The notes: generated by a model not told the origin, from the letters alone. A DNA stretch of 64,000 bases from an uncultured Armatimonadota bacterium (GCA_903927345.1 CAIYMO010000057.1:55846-119845); one strand, 5' to 3'. Counted from the stretch's first letter, positions 8,904 to 18,149 are shown. Translations and numbers: made by a program.

Positions 8904-9459
8904 GCTTCCATTCTATCAAAGCCCAACCATTGCTGCTGGATTCTGCTTGAAGATGTTCGCTTCGCGGCGATCCCTTGCATCAGTGCATGGGATCGATCCT
9001 TCGGGATGCGACCCACATCGAAGCCGTTGCAGCTTCGATGCCAACAAAATGGTCATTCCTGCTCAAACGGAAAGTCACCTCAAAGAATAAGTACTGAACA
9101 GCGATTCAGACTCCTTTTGAAATGACACTTCGGCTCAGTGCCTCCAAGCTGAACCAAGGGACAAGGGATTTCAAACTGATTAACATCAATCTCCCGAGGG
9201 TGGGCGATACCAACATCTGGAACCGGACTGACCTCGGCTCTTTTCAGCAAGCGCGTGTGCCCTCAAGGATCAAAAGACCTTCACGGCCATCAAGCCGTCT
9301 TCATGAAACCGCCTGCCAAGAGTAGCTCCCCTCGACTTACCAAAGCAGTCGCAGTGAGTCATGGCGGGATTCAATTAGAATTGCTAACTCTTCGGTGACA
9401 GATATGACGTTCGCGGCGGCGGGCGAAGGCGTGAGTCCTAAAATGGGTATATTCCCAGA
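8904..9459. other. Gene-poor stretch, 556 bases
   Basis: No convincing gene. A 67-codon frame at 9122-9325 (+) has no ribosome site and an odd composition. A stop-bounded minus-strand frame across roughly 9100-9260 reads like protein but lacks a start. Apart from the hairpin at 9016-9040 I see no tRNA or known RNA pattern. It may be decayed coding sequence. Confidence 0.5.
9016..9040. repeat. Perfect 9-bp hairpin
   Basis: CATCGAAGC and GCTTCGATG flank a seven-base loop, about 115 bases upstream of the leftward 64/119-residue gene pair. There is no T-run, so it is not an obvious intrinsic terminator. Confidence 0.5.
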
Positions 9460-10134
9460 ATGCAGGTACCTCCTTCCCATAACGGGTCAAGCTATGATCA
9501 ATTCAAGGCGTTTGTAGTACAGCAAGGAGCAACCATTTCCCCCGTGGTGGAGCCATGGCTAATGCAACAGTACAGCCAAGGCGTATCCCCAGCCCAGTGC
9601 GCAAGCGTTCTGAAAGGCTTGGCTCCCAAAACCCCTTGGCTAGCTTGGATTGTTGCATTAAGTGCGATTCTCTTCGGGCTTTGGGGGTTTGCATTTAGCT
9701 CGCGATCAGGGGGCGAGTCGGTTGATAATCAGACATCCAGCAGCTCCCCGAAACCGACTTCATCAAATGAAGAGAAGAAGCCAGAGCCGGCTGTAAACGA
9801 GTTTGCTGAAGTAACCGCGGAAGGAATCCTCGCCGACTTCGCTGGCAATTCGATCAAAGCAACGGATTGGTATGAAAAAAACAAAGTGCGGGTAAGAGGC
9901 GTTGTGGACCACACGGGGAACAATGCTTTCGGGGGAAAGAGCACTGTTGTAGTGCTCGAAACCCGTAAACGAAGAGTATTTGACCCATCTGTTGAATTCT
10001 GGTTTGATGAAACCTTTAGGTCACAGGTTGCGGAACTCAAGGATGGTCAGACTGTGACGCTGACTGGTGAATTCAACGAAACTTCTTTCACTGGCGACGT
10101 GAAATTCAAAGGACTGTCCATCGTTACTCCCTAA
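9460..10134 (+). CDS. Membrane-anchored OB-fold (tRNA_anti-like) protein
   Basis: A 224-residue protein in three parts: a soluble N-terminal region (about 1-55), one transmembrane helix (PWLAWIVALSAILFGLWGFAF, about 58-78) with a Ser/Pro/Glu-rich linker, and a C-terminal beta-barrel-like domain from about 110. The phrase VTAEGILADF...A.DWYEKNKVRVRGVV resembles the tRNA_anti-like OB fold (PF12869-type) found in many small exported proteins of unknown role. It is a single gene with no close neighbours, in a patch of accessory small genes. Confidence 0.75.
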   Translation: MQVPPSHNGSSYDQFKAFVVQQGATISPVVEPWLMQQYSQGVSPAQCASVLKGLAPKTPWLAWIVALSAILFGLWGFAFSSRSGGESVDNQTSSSSPKPTSSNEEKKPEPAVNEFAEVTAEGILADFAGNSIKATDWYEKNKVRVRGVVDHTGNNAFGGKSTVVVLETRKRRVFDPSVEFWFDETFRSQVAELKDGQTVTLTGEFNETSFTGDVKFKGLSIVTP

Positions 10135-10214
10135 TCGAACCCACTGACGGCAAGTCGGTCGCGAAGAGCTTCTCGATTATTGCGAGATTCTACAAGAATT
10201 GCTAAACTTGAGTC

Positions 10215-10427
10215 ATGCACGTCCTCATCGTTTGCGAGAATGGAGCTGATTCCGTTAGCGAGGTTTCAGGCGTTCGTGAAGCTCAGGCTGAGATTCGTGA
10301 GTTCGCAGATAGTTACTCGGGTGGCATCATGCTCGACGACGGCCAGTGGCTTCACAATGGGGACGCCTACGCTCAAGTTATCTGCTGCATGGATGTAGAT
10401 CACCAAAACAAGGTCGTCTCCATTTAA
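10215..10427 (+). CDS. Small hypothetical protein, 70 aa
   Basis: The frame starting MHVLIVCENG has natural-looking protein composition, with a beta strand, an acidic helix (SEVSGVREAQAEIREFA) and a Cys-Cys pair near the C-terminus. An overlapping frame at 10180-10398 looks like an artefact. The ribosome site is weak and no family is recognised. Confidence 0.5.
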   Translation: MHVLIVCENGADSVSEVSGVREAQAEIREFADSYSGGIMLDDGQWLHNGDAYAQVICCMDVDHQNKVVSI

Positions 10428-10909
10428 TGCCTCGGGATTCTCAATCCAGAGGCTTTGTTTACGGTTGATTTGCCTCCTCCGCCTTCGCTGACAATTGGTA
10501 GGGAAGTAGTCAGCAACTACTCCTCAACCCAACCGAAACCAGGTTGACAAAGGCCCCCTTCCGTCGCCTAGAGAGTGACGATGAAACTCTCGCTCACACC
10601 TCCGCAAACCATGCGCCCATTCGCGCCCACTTTTGGTCAAAATCCCAAACCATCCGCACCTAACGCGCCCATTACGCCCACTCCACAACCCACTGCCCAA
10701 CAAAGCCCAAACAAGGAACTCCCCTGAACCTAAACTGCCCCTATTGCCCGACACACACTTCAAACCAGAAGACCGTCAGGTGCCAAAATGACTCACGGCG
10801 AGAGGGTTGAGCCTAACATCCGGAACCCACTCGCTGGCGCGACGTTCCACCCTTGTGAAACGATGCAACAATTTTGAAAATCCTTTGAGGTACAATCACT
10901 GATTCAGAA
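10428..10909. other. Gene-poor stretch upstream of rpsT, 482 bases
   Basis: No supported gene. A 79-codon minus-strand frame (10524-10763) is Gly/Trp/Arg-rich and lacks a ribosome site. The middle is C-rich on the + strand, with recurring CGCCCA-type words. I looked for RNase P, tmRNA, SRP and tRNA signatures and saw none. The last ~40 bases presumably hold the rpsT promoter (TACAAT at 10891). Confidence 0.5.
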
Positions 10910-11188
10910 ATGGCAAATAAGAAGTCGAGTAAAAAAGATATCCGCCGCATCGCTAAGAAGACGGCCGTCAACACCAGCGTTAAGAGCGCTCTGAAGACCT
11001 ACATCAAGAAGAGCCGCAAGGCAACCGCTGCTGGCGACCCAGCTGAAGTCAGCGCAAACCTGGTCACCGCAGTGAAGGCTCTCGACAAAGCCGCACAGAA
11101 CGGTCAGATCCACCCAAACCAGGCTGCTCGACGAAAGTCGCGCATCGCAAAGAAAGCCGCCGCTGCTCTCAAAGCCGCTGGTAAGTAA
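10910..11188 (+). CDS. rpsT: 30S ribosomal protein S20
   Basis: A 92-residue, Lys/Ala-rich helical protein with the S20 beginning MANKKSSKKDIR and the conserved internal NTSVKSALKT and C-terminal HPNQAARRKSRIAKK blocks. S20 binds 16S rRNA at the base of the small subunit. It is monocistronic: a TACAAT box lies about 14 bases before the ATG and a strong terminator follows 28 bases after the stop. Confidence 0.98.
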   Translation: MANKKSSKKDIRRIAKKTAVNTSVKSALKTYIKKSRKATAAGDPAEVSANLVTAVKALDKAAQNGQIHPNQAARRKSRIAKKAAAALKAAGK

Positions 11189-11216
11189 GCCCGACCCGGA
11201 AGCCATTTCCGAACCG

Positions 11217-11245
11217 AAAACCCCTCAAATTCATTGAGGGGTTTT
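11217..11245 (+). terminator. rpsT intrinsic terminator
   Basis: A 12-bp perfect stem (11217-11228 with 11234-11245) with a five-base loop, AAAA on the left arm and a T-rich right flank (GGGGTTTTCTTTG). Confidence 0.93.
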
Positions 11246-11265
11246 CTTTGTGTCATTCTTAAACC

Positions 11266-11430
11266 ATGGCAAGAATCCGCAGCAATATCCGGAGGTCGAA
11301 GTCCAACTTCCCCTGGTTTTGGCTTCTCGCCCTCCTCGGATCGATCTACCTCTTCTGGATCTTCCCCAAGCAGCGCCCCCCCGCCGCCCCCGAATTTTCG
11401 GATGTAGTGATTTCCACTAATTCACGCTAA
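11266..11430 (+). CDS. Small single-pass membrane protein, 54 aa
   Basis: An ATG at 11266 opens a 54-codon frame. It has a basic N-terminus (MARIRSNIRRSKSN), one hydrophobic helix (FPWFWLLALLGSIYLFWIF) and a short polar tail. Positive-inside charge and a clean helix make it look real despite its size and lack of a ribosome site. Together with the next small membrane gene it fills the space between the rpsT terminator and polA. Function unknown. Confidence 0.5.
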   Translation: MARIRSNIRRSKSNFPWFWLLALLGSIYLFWIFPKQRPPAAPEFSDVVISTNSR

Positions 11431-11460
11431 CCGCAAAATCAGCAAGCGTAAAGTGGAGAT

Positions 11461-11646
11461 ATGAAGAACGTCGGTTCTACAGATCGCCTCATCCGAATCA
11501 TCCTCGGTGTGGCACTCCTCATCCTGCTCGCGGTCGGTCCCACTCCGATCCGCTTCATCGGAATCCTCAGTTTCGTCATGATCGGCACCGCCTCCACCCG
11601 CGTCTGCCCGCTCTACATCCCGTTCAAGCTTAACACCGACAAGTAA
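11461..11646 (+). CDS. DUF2892 (YgaP-type) inner-membrane protein
   Basis: A 61-residue protein starting MKNVGSTDRLIRIILG, the hallmark of DUF2892. Two membrane helices follow, then a conserved CPLYIPF-type end. These domains occur alone or fused to rhodanese in YgaP; their role is not firmly known. A GGAG lies just before the ATG. It ends one base before the convergent polA stop. Confidence 0.85.
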   Translation: MKNVGSTDRLIRIILGVALLILLAVGPTPIRFIGILSFVMIGTASTRVCPLYIPFKLNTDK

Positions 11647-14229
11647 CTAGAACACCGTCATCTCGTTCCAGTTCTCGCCGAGCTTCGCATCAACCTCGAC
11701 CGGAACCTTAAGCGGCAACGACGTCTCCATCAGGTGCCGAATCGGCTCAAGAACTGCGTTGTCGCCGTCCTTCAGCTCAAAAACAAGTTCGTCATGAACG
11801 TTCAACAACATCCGAGTCGGTGAACCGTCGAGCTGTTTGCGAACCGTCATCATCGCCAGCTTAATCATGTCCGCCGCCGTTCCCTGAATCGGCGCATTCA
11901 TCGCCTGCCGCTCCGCATAGTTCCGGTCGTTAAACCGCGACGAATGAATATCCGGGAAGTACCGACGCCGACCCGTCAGCGTCGTCGTAAAGCCCTTCGA
12001 CCGAGCATCAACCACCACGTCCTGCGTGAACCCTTTCACCGTCGGGAACCGCTCGTTGTAAAGGTTAATCAGCTCCTTCGCCTCAGCCCGGCTAAACCCA
12101 CCGCCCAACTGGTTCGCCAATCCAAAATCGGTCACGCCATAAAGCACCGCGTAGTTAAGCAGCTTTGCATAACGCCGTTGATCCTTAGTCGGCTCCTCGG
12201 TCCGGAACATAATCCGCGCCGTCGCCGAGTGAACATCCTCGCGATTCTCAAACGCCGAAACCAAAGCCGGCTCGCCGCACATATGAGCAAGCACCCGAAG
12301 TTCGATCTGCGAATAGTCGAACGAGGCAAGAGAATAACCTTCGGCGGCAATAAACGCTTTCCGAATCGATCGACCCAACTCAGTCCGAATCGGAATATTC
12401 TGCAGGTTCGGATCGTTGGAAGAAAGTCGCCCTGTCGCCGCCGTCGTCTGCGAGTAAGACGTATGAATTCGACCGTCGGCGCCAATCTGCGTCTGCAATG
12501 CATCCGCATAAGTCGACTTCAACTTCGTAAGTTCGCGCCAAGTCAAAACCTCCCCGGCAATTTCATAAGTCGGCGCCAACTGCTGAAGAATCTCCGCCCC
12601 TGTCGCATAACCGGTCTTCGTCTTCGTCGCTCCTGGAATCTGCATCTTGTCAAACAAGATCTCGCCCAACTGCTTCGGCGATCCAATCGTAAACTCCTGT
12701 CCCGCAAGTTCGTAAACCCGCTTCGTCGAAGCTTCAATCGCAACCGCCAACTCCTTCGAGAACTCATGCAACTGACTCTTCGAAGTCCGAATTCCCAAAA
12801 CCTCCATTTCCGCAAGAATCGGCGTCAGCGGCAACTCAATCGTCTCAAGCACCGAAGTCTGTCCTTCCTTCTCCAGCCGTTCCCGCATTGCTCGCTGAAG
12901 CGGAAGCAGAGAAGCGGCCGTCTCCTCCGGCGTCGTCGGCGAAACAAGATCGGTATAGCCCTGAATCAAATCTCCAAGCAGATATCCCGCTCGGCCCGAT
13001 TGCAAAACATATCCCGCCAGCAAAGCATCGAACCCAACCGCCGCATCGAACTTCTTCGCCGCCTTATACAAAGGCTTCGCATCATGCACCGCCGCCTGAC
13101 CAGGGAACGTCGCCAGCAACCGAAGCCCATCTTCCCGCGAGCAAGTGAGAACTTCGTGCCCAACCGCAACGTAAGCTCGCTCAGCATTCTCGTCAAACAG
13201 GTCCTCCGTTTGCAACGCCGCAAAATGCAGCCCAAACGGCTGACTGTTCACCGTGCTCTTCAGCATGATAAACGAGCTCACTTCCCGGGCTGCAAACTCC
13301 AGTTTCTGCTGAACAACCTCAACCACCGGCTCCGAAAGCGAAGCGCCTTCAACATAAGGCCCCAAAACCCGCTGAATGTTCTTCGCATGGGAGCGCATTT
13401 CAAATCGCTCCAAGAACTCCTTGCCCGCCGAAAACTCTGCTTGAGTCAGCACAAACGGCTCAAAGTCGTACGAAACATCGCAGTCTCGCTTGATTGTCGC
13501 CAGCCACTTGGAAAGCTTCATCGACTCAACCGCAGGCTCGATCTTCTTCTTGTACTTCTCCGGTACTTCGTCCCAGCGCTCCAAAATTGCTTCGACCGAT
13601 CCAAACGTGGAAATCAGCTCCGCCGCGCCCTTATCACCAATCCCCGGGACGCCCGGAATGTTGTCGCTGGGGTCACCTTTGATCGCCTTAAAGTCCACCA
13701 CCTGACCCGGAGTAACGCCCCACCGCTCAAATACTTCGGCGGCGGTGTAGGTCATCGTCTCCGACATTCCCGTCTTCGGAGTCAAAACGCTAACCCAATC
13801 GTCGACCAGCTGCAAGGTATCCATGTCGCCGGTGACAATCGTCGTCCGATATCCGTTCTGCTCAGCCTTCAACGAGAGCGTGCCGATGATATCGTCCGCC
13901 TCAAATCCAACAAGCTCAAGCTGAGGAATTCCCAGCGCAGAGAGCAGGTTGCGTGACTCATCCAGCTGAACAATCAGCTCAGGCGCGGTTTCCTTTCGCG
14001 TTCCTTTATAATCGGCAAACTCCGTGTGTCGGAATGTCTTCCCCGGCGCATCCAGCGCGACTACAATCGCGTTCGGCCGAATAATCTCCAGAATCTGGAA
14101 GAGCATGGACGTAAACCCATGAAGAGCATTCGTCGGGCGTCCGTCGCTTGTCGAAAGGTAGCGGGTGGCGTAGAACGCCCGAAACAAAAGGGCGTAGCCG
14201 TCAATGATCACCAGTCGCTTTTCCGACAT
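11647..14229 (-). CDS. polA: DNA polymerase I
   Basis: An 860-residue family A polymerase. The N-terminal 5' nuclease domain (about 1-290) has IIDGYALLFRAFYA, GFEADDIIGTL and the helix-hairpin-helix DNIPGVPGIGDKGAAELI. The middle domain has the position of a 3'-5' exonuclease but lacks the DxE motif (FIMLKSTVNS instead), so proofreading is probably lost, as in Taq. The polymerase domain has motif A DYSQIELR, motif B RRYAKLLNYAVLYG and motif C VHDE. Motif B carries Tyr where E. coli has Phe762. The enzyme acts in Okazaki-fragment maturation and repair. The large open frame on the opposite strand is a shadow. Confidence 0.97.
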   Translation of the reverse strand: MSEKRLVIIDGYALLFRAFYATRYLSTSDGRPTNALHGFTSMLFQILEIIRPNAIVVALDAPGKTFRHTEFADYKGTRKETAPELIVQLDESRNLLSALGIPQLELVGFEADDIIGTLSLKAEQNGYRTTIVTGDMDTLQLVDDWVSVLTPKTGMSETMTYTAAEVFERWGVTPGQVVDFKAIKGDPSDNIPGVPGIGDKGAAELISTFGSVEAILERWDEVPEKYKKKIEPAVESMKLSKWLATIKRDCDVSYDFEPFVLTQAEFSAGKEFLERFEMRSHAKNIQRVLGPYVEGASLSEPVVEVVQQKLEFAAREVSSFIMLKSTVNSQPFGLHFAALQTEDLFDENAERAYVAVGHEVLTCSREDGLRLLATFPGQAAVHDAKPLYKAAKKFDAAVGFDALLAGYVLQSGRAGYLLGDLIQGYTDLVSPTTPEETAASLLPLQRAMRERLEKEGQTSVLETIELPLTPILAEMEVLGIRTSKSQLHEFSKELAVAIEASTKRVYELAGQEFTIGSPKQLGEILFDKMQIPGATKTKTGYATGAEILQQLAPTYEIAGEVLTWRELTKLKSTYADALQTQIGADGRIHTSYSQTTAATGRLSSNDPNLQNIPIRTELGRSIRKAFIAAEGYSLASFDYSQIELRVLAHMCGEPALVSAFENREDVHSATARIMFRTEEPTKDQRRYAKLLNYAVLYGVTDFGLANQLGGGFSRAEAKELINLYNERFPTVKGFTQDVVVDARSKGFTTTLTGRRRYFPDIHSSRFNDRNYAERQAMNAPIQGTAADMIKLAMMTVRKQLDGSPTRMLLNVHDELVFELKDGDNAVLEPIRHLMETSLPLKVPVEVDAKLGENWNEMTVF

Positions 14230-14344
14230 GGCAAGAGTTTAACTCCGAAATCGCCCCAGTGTTACAAAACCGAGACGGTACCGCTGGTACACTTGATTCA
14301 CGGTGATTCGGCAGGGAAGCTGACCCGTTCTGGTAACTGAAACG

Positions 14345-14683
14345 ATGGTGTATAGACCACTTCGGTACGAACAGATCATGCAGGCCGCCGACGCCTATGA
14401 GGTTCGCGCGCGTCGCATGTTTGGTGGAATGGGCGTGTACACAAGCGAGCGCATGTTTGCCTTCCTTATGGATAACGACGTCGCCTTCAAACTCAATCCC
14501 ACGGACTACGAAGAAGCGATGACCATTGAAGGAGCCAGCGTAATGGTTCCCGAGCCTGGCGCAGATCCACTTCGAGAATACGTTCGTTTTCCCAAGTCTG
14601 TTCTCGACGATTCCAACGAGTTTATGAAGTGGTTGGAACGCAGCGCCGAGTATGTTCGGAACCGCGCTGCTCGAACCGCGTAA
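14345..14683 (+). CDS. TfoX/Sxy N-terminal domain protein
   Basis: A 112-residue protein with the TfoX N-domain core RRMFGGMGVYTSERMFAFL and the later FPKSVLDDSNEFMKWLE region. Stand-alone TfoX-N proteins are common outside the competence-controlling Sxy proteins, and their role is mostly unknown. It is divergent from polA across 115 bases and is followed 16 bases later by the DUF4127 gene. Confidence 0.88.
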   Translation: MVYRPLRYEQIMQAADAYEVRARRMFGGMGVYTSERMFAFLMDNDVAFKLNPTDYEEAMTIEGASVMVPEPGADPLREYVRFPKSVLDDSNEFMKWLERSAEYVRNRAARTA

Positions 14684-14699
14684 ACTAACGAGGTTCGTG

Positions 14700-16319
14700 A
14701 TGTTTAAACTTCTTCTTGCGGGTGCCTTGTGCTTTGCCACAATCACGCCTCAAGAGCCTGTGGCAAAGGCAAATCCAAGGATCTTAATGATCCCGCTTGA
14801 TGGCCGCCCCGCCGCTGGTCAGTTTGCCAAAATGATTGCCGCAATGGCCGGCTACGAGGTCATCCTCCCTCCCCAAGACTTACTGGGCCGATTCACTGAG
14901 GACGCTAACGTCGACAAAATCTTTGAGTGGCTCGAGGCCCAAGACCTCACCAATGTCAAAGCCCTGATCGCAAGCGCAGACATGGTCGCCTACGGTGGGC
15001 TAATCCAGTCGCGCGTTGCCAATATCGACTCCACCCTCGCAATTCAACGCCTTCGACGACTCATCACCTACCGCGCCAAGCAAGAGTCCAACCTTAAGTT
15101 CTACGTCTACGCATCCAACATGCGACTCACGCCAACGGCTACTGTCAAAGCGGCTCCGTATCGGATGAACTTGGCAAAGTACGAGGAGATCAAGGATAAA
15201 TTTGAGCGGACGGGTGATAAAAAGTTACTGAGCAAACTCAAGAATCTTAAGGCAATGGTGCCCTTGGAGGAGATTCAACGCTACGAGAACACGCGAAACC
15301 GAAACTTCGAAGTCGTGCGCACCCTTATGCGTATGGCAAAAAGCGGTCCCGTCGACTACCTGATCATCGGGCAAGACGATGCCAAACCTGACGGCCCCCA
15401 AATCCAGGAGAACACCAAGCTTCGCGAGTTCGCAAGCTATCTTGAACTGGGCGATAAGGCATATTTCTGCGAAGGGATCGACCAGCACGGAAACATCCTC
15501 GTTTCCCGAGCAATCCTCTCCGACCTCAACTATCAGCCTCGAGTGCGGATTGTTTACAGCGACGGTGATGGCAAAAAGGCGTTCGCCCTTTACGAATCAA
15601 AGCCTATTGAGGAAAGTCTCGCTGACCAGCTCTACGCTTCTGGTGCCCGTCAGGTCAAGCCGGGAGAGGAATTCGATTACACGCTGTATGTGAACACTCC
15701 TGGCCGTCGGAGGAGCACGTTCCAATCATTCATGCGCAACCTGAAAGATGAGATCGATCAGGGTTTCCCTGTCGCAGTGGCTGATATCAATTTCGGGGTC
15801 GATGGCACTTCGGACGAGGAACTCATCGCCGGGCTAAGCGAAGAGCGACGCGTCCATCGTCTGCTCGCATTTGCTGGTTGGAATACCGCCGGAAACACGA
15901 TCGGAACTGCGATTCCTGCCGCGAATGTCTTCCTCAGCGGCCGTGCGCTCGAGACCGACGCGCTCACCAGAGAAGTTGCCCAAAGAGAGTTCCTACTTCA
16001 CCGGATGATTGACGACTACGCGTACCACAAATACACCCGACCTGCGGCGTACAGAATGATCGACCAGTATCAGTCTCAACGCGACGAAGTGTACGGCGAT
16101 ACCTTTACTCGCATCAATCAGTTCGTCCAGGATGACCTGACTAAGCACGCCAAAAACCTCTTCGAGCTCCAGTTCGAAGGGAAGTCGTTCTTCGCCAGCA
16201 ACAAAGAGTATCGAATTGTCGGCATGGAGCAACTCAGCGTCTCCCTCCCTTGGCCGCGTGCCTACGAAGTCGCCATCGACTTCAAATTCCGAGTCGAACA
16301 GGTAGGAAATCAGCGATGA
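14700..16319 (+). CDS. DUF4127 family exported protein
   Basis: A 539-residue protein starting at the ATG at 14700, with GAGG about five bases upstream. An earlier in-frame ATG at 14652 lies inside the TfoX-like gene and is rejected. The N-terminus is a signal peptide (MFKLLLAGALCFATITPQ). DUF4127 features follow: ILMIPLDGRPAAGQF, ADMVAYGGLIQSR, IIGQDDAKPDG and the C-terminal WNTAGNTIGTA. The family is of unknown function, found mostly in Firmicutes and some diderms, and has been compared to periplasmic hydrolase-like proteins. Its stop overlaps the ruvA start (ATGA). Confidence 0.87.
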   Translation: MFKLLLAGALCFATITPQEPVAKANPRILMIPLDGRPAAGQFAKMIAAMAGYEVILPPQDLLGRFTEDANVDKIFEWLEAQDLTNVKALIASADMVAYGGLIQSRVANIDSTLAIQRLRRLITYRAKQESNLKFYVYASNMRLTPTATVKAAPYRMNLAKYEEIKDKFERTGDKKLLSKLKNLKAMVPLEEIQRYENTRNRNFEVVRTLMRMAKSGPVDYLIIGQDDAKPDGPQIQENTKLREFASYLELGDKAYFCEGIDQHGNILVSRAILSDLNYQPRVRIVYSDGDGKKAFALYESKPIEESLADQLYASGARQVKPGEEFDYTLYVNTPGRRRSTFQSFMRNLKDEIDQGFPVAVADINFGVDGTSDEELIAGLSEERRVHRLLAFAGWNTAGNTIGTAIPAANVFLSGRALETDALTREVAQREFLLHRMIDDYAYHKYTRPAAYRMIDQYQSQRDEVYGDTFTRINQFVQDDLTKHAKNLFELQFEGKSFFASNKEYRIVGMEQLSVSLPWPRAYEVAIDFKFRVEQVGNQR

Positions 16320-16900
16320 TCGGAAGGCTCGTGGGTTCGGTTGTTGAAGTCGAGGGCAATCTCGTTTTGCTCGATGTTCAAGGGGTTGGCTATGAAGTAA
16401 CCGTTCCCGATTCGTGTCTCCCAAAACTCCCGCCAAACAGCCCGGCCACGCTCTACACGCGACAAATTTTCCGCGAAGATGGTGTCTCCCTGTGCGGATT
16501 TTTAGAGCGAAAGGATCGACATGTATTCGATCTTTTGTTAGATGTTAAAGGGTGCGGACCAAAGGTCGCCCAAGCCCTCGTCGGTCAAGTGGGAACCGAG
16601 GAAGTCCTGGATGCAATCTTCGTCAATGACCCCAAAACTTTGGCACGCGCAAACGGCGTTGGCCAGCGATTGGCTGAACGCATTATCCTAGAGCTTAAGC
16701 CGAAAATCGATCAGCTAAAAGTGGTCCTCACCGGAAAGATAGTTCAGACACCTGTTATTTCTGCGGATACCGAGCTTGTTGAAGCATTAATTGCCTTGGG
16801 ATATCGACGCCCAGACGCCGAAAGTGCCGCGCTGAAAACCTCGATTACGGATAACACAGAAACACGACTAAAAGTCGCACTAAAGCTCCTTAGTCGCTAA
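16316..16900 (+). CDS. ruvA: Holliday junction branch migration protein RuvA
   Basis: A 194-residue RuvA with the OB-fold domain I (MIGRLVGSVVEVEG...GVGYEV), tandem helix-hairpin-helix domain II (LLLDVKGCGPKVAQALVG; ANGVGQRLAERIILELK) and the small domain III that contacts RuvB (ALIALGYRRPDAESA). It tetramerises on Holliday junctions. The start is the ATG at 16316, overlapping the upstream stop by four bases; in-frame codons before it belong to the neighbour. ruvB and ruvC are not in the window. Confidence 0.96.
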   Translation: MIGRLVGSVVEVEGNLVLLDVQGVGYEVTVPDSCLPKLPPNSPATLYTRQIFREDGVSLCGFLERKDRHVFDLLLDVKGCGPKVAQALVGQVGTEEVLDAIFVNDPKTLARANGVGQRLAERIILELKPKIDQLKVVLTGKIVQTPVISADTELVEALIALGYRRPDAESAALKTSITDNTETRLKVALKLLSR

Positions 16901-16985
16901 CGATAAGGCTATTCTTCGTGTATATTTGATCGGATTGACGTAGGTCAACACCTGAATTATTCCGTCTTTACACAGGCACTTTCCC

Positions 16986-17918
16986 ATGAAAACTCAACGC
17001 AGTGCAGCGTTTACGCTCATCGAACTTCTTGTCGTCATCGCGATTATCGCGATCCTCGCCGCAATCCTCTTCCCAGTATTTGCCCAAGCTAAATTGGCAG
17101 CCAAGAAAGCCGCGGCCATCAGTCAGTACAAACAAACTGGCACCTCGATCATTCTCTACACTTCCGATGCGGATGATCAATTCCCTCTTGGAAGTGTTCC
17201 CAACCTCACGACCGCAAACGTCACCTACCGAAACACCGACTTCACCCCGTTGACCCCGGCTGGATGGAACAACGATGCAATTGCTCGTGCGGAGCACGAA
17301 CTGGTCTGGGCGAACTCAACCTTCCCCTATCATAAGAGCTACGATGTGATGCTCGCTCCTGCGACGAACGTGACCAACCTCACCGGTGCGGCGTTCAACT
17401 ATTCAACTGCGAGCCGCACTCCAAAGGCAGTCAGCATGTCGTTCAACGGCCTCATGCAGTACATGTCCACAACGGCAATCGAAGCCCAGAGCCGACTAAC
17501 GATGCTCTGGCCAGGTTTTGGTAACGCGGCGAACAACGGTGCTGCATTCCTCTCTCCTCGACTGAACTGTAACTCAGCCAGCGGCGGAGTCTGTATGTTC
17601 AACCCAGGCGGAGTTCCTCAGGCAGGCGCGACCGGAAATCCTCAGATATTCAGCTTCTCGTTCACTCCAACCTACCACGTCTACGGACGAGGCAACGTCC
17701 ACGTCTTTGCTGACTCATCGGCTAAGTTCGTGGTTTACAGCAACGGAAACCGCGCTCCATTCCCCGCAAGCACGAACTCGAACGTCGTTTGGCAATTCTT
17801 GGATGATGCTCGGGGCAACATTCCAACCTCGCCCGGCGCATTCTTCCGTGGCATGGGTGGTCTCCGAGGTGCTAACTACGCTGCAGCATTCTGCCCTGAC
17901 AACTCATTCTCGAACTAA
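16986..17918 (+). CDS. Type IV prepilin-like protein, DUF1559/H-X9-DG type
   Basis: A 310-residue protein with a class III prepilin leader: AFTLIELLVVIAIIAILAAILFPVF, cleaved before Phe and N-methylated in pilins and pseudopilins. The rest is a globular domain with VHVFADSSAKFV near the C-terminus, like the H-X9-DG tail seen in the hugely expanded DUF1559 families of Planctomycetes and Armatimonadota. TTGAC-GTAG-GTCAA at about 16935, some 50 bases upstream, could be a -35 region or operator. It may form a surface filament or secretion pseudopilus. The next gene is a lipoprotein three bases after its stop. Confidence 0.92.
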   Translation: MKTQRSAAFTLIELLVVIAIIAILAAILFPVFAQAKLAAKKAAAISQYKQTGTSIILYTSDADDQFPLGSVPNLTTANVTYRNTDFTPLTPAGWNNDAIARAEHELVWANSTFPYHKSYDVMLAPATNVTNLTGAAFNYSTASRTPKAVSMSFNGLMQYMSTTAIEAQSRLTMLWPGFGNAANNGAAFLSPRLNCNSASGGVCMFNPGGVPQAGATGNPQIFSFSFTPTYHVYGRGNVHVFADSSAKFVVYSNGNRAPFPASTNSNVVWQFLDDARGNIPTSPGAFFRGMGGLRGANYAAAFCPDNSFSN

Positions 17919-17921
17919 CAT

Positions 17922-18149
17922 ATGAAAGCAATCGCCCTTGTTATCGTTTCGTCACTCTTGCTCATCGGCTGTGGCAGCTCTGAAGAGGCTGCCTCGGCGG
18001 CTCCAGCAACCCCAGCGGCAACTGCACCTGCTCCAACCCAGCAGGCACCAGCAACCGACGGAACCGCTGGTGTGGCCACCCCACCAATCTCGGATGCATC
18101 CAATGGCGGGGTAGAAGAAGTCGCTCCCGGTCAAGCCGGTACTCGCTAA
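17922..18149 (+). CDS. Small Ala/Pro/Thr-rich lipoprotein
   Basis: A 75-residue product with signal peptide and lipobox (LLLIGC, Cys at about 17). An unstructured tail follows, rich in Ala, Pro, Thr and Gln. It lies three bases after the prepilin gene and is probably co-transcribed. Its last codons overlap the convergent transporter gene by four bases. Confidence 0.82.
   Translation: MKAIALVIVSSLLLIGCGSSEEAASAAPATPAATAPAPTQQAPATDGTAGVATPPISDASNGGVEEVAPGQAGTR

Noticed and set aside
9122..9325. 67-codon + strand frame
   Set aside because: No ribosome site, no family, Arg/Ser-rich composition.
10524..10763. 79-codon minus frame upstream of rpsT
   Set aside because: Gly/Trp/Arg-rich, no ribosome site; likely non-coding.
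11944..13956. A 670-codon open frame on the + strand inside polA
   Set aside because: It is antisense to a clear polA, its composition is extremely Arg/Leu/Asn-rich, and it has no ribosome site. It arises from codon bias in polA.
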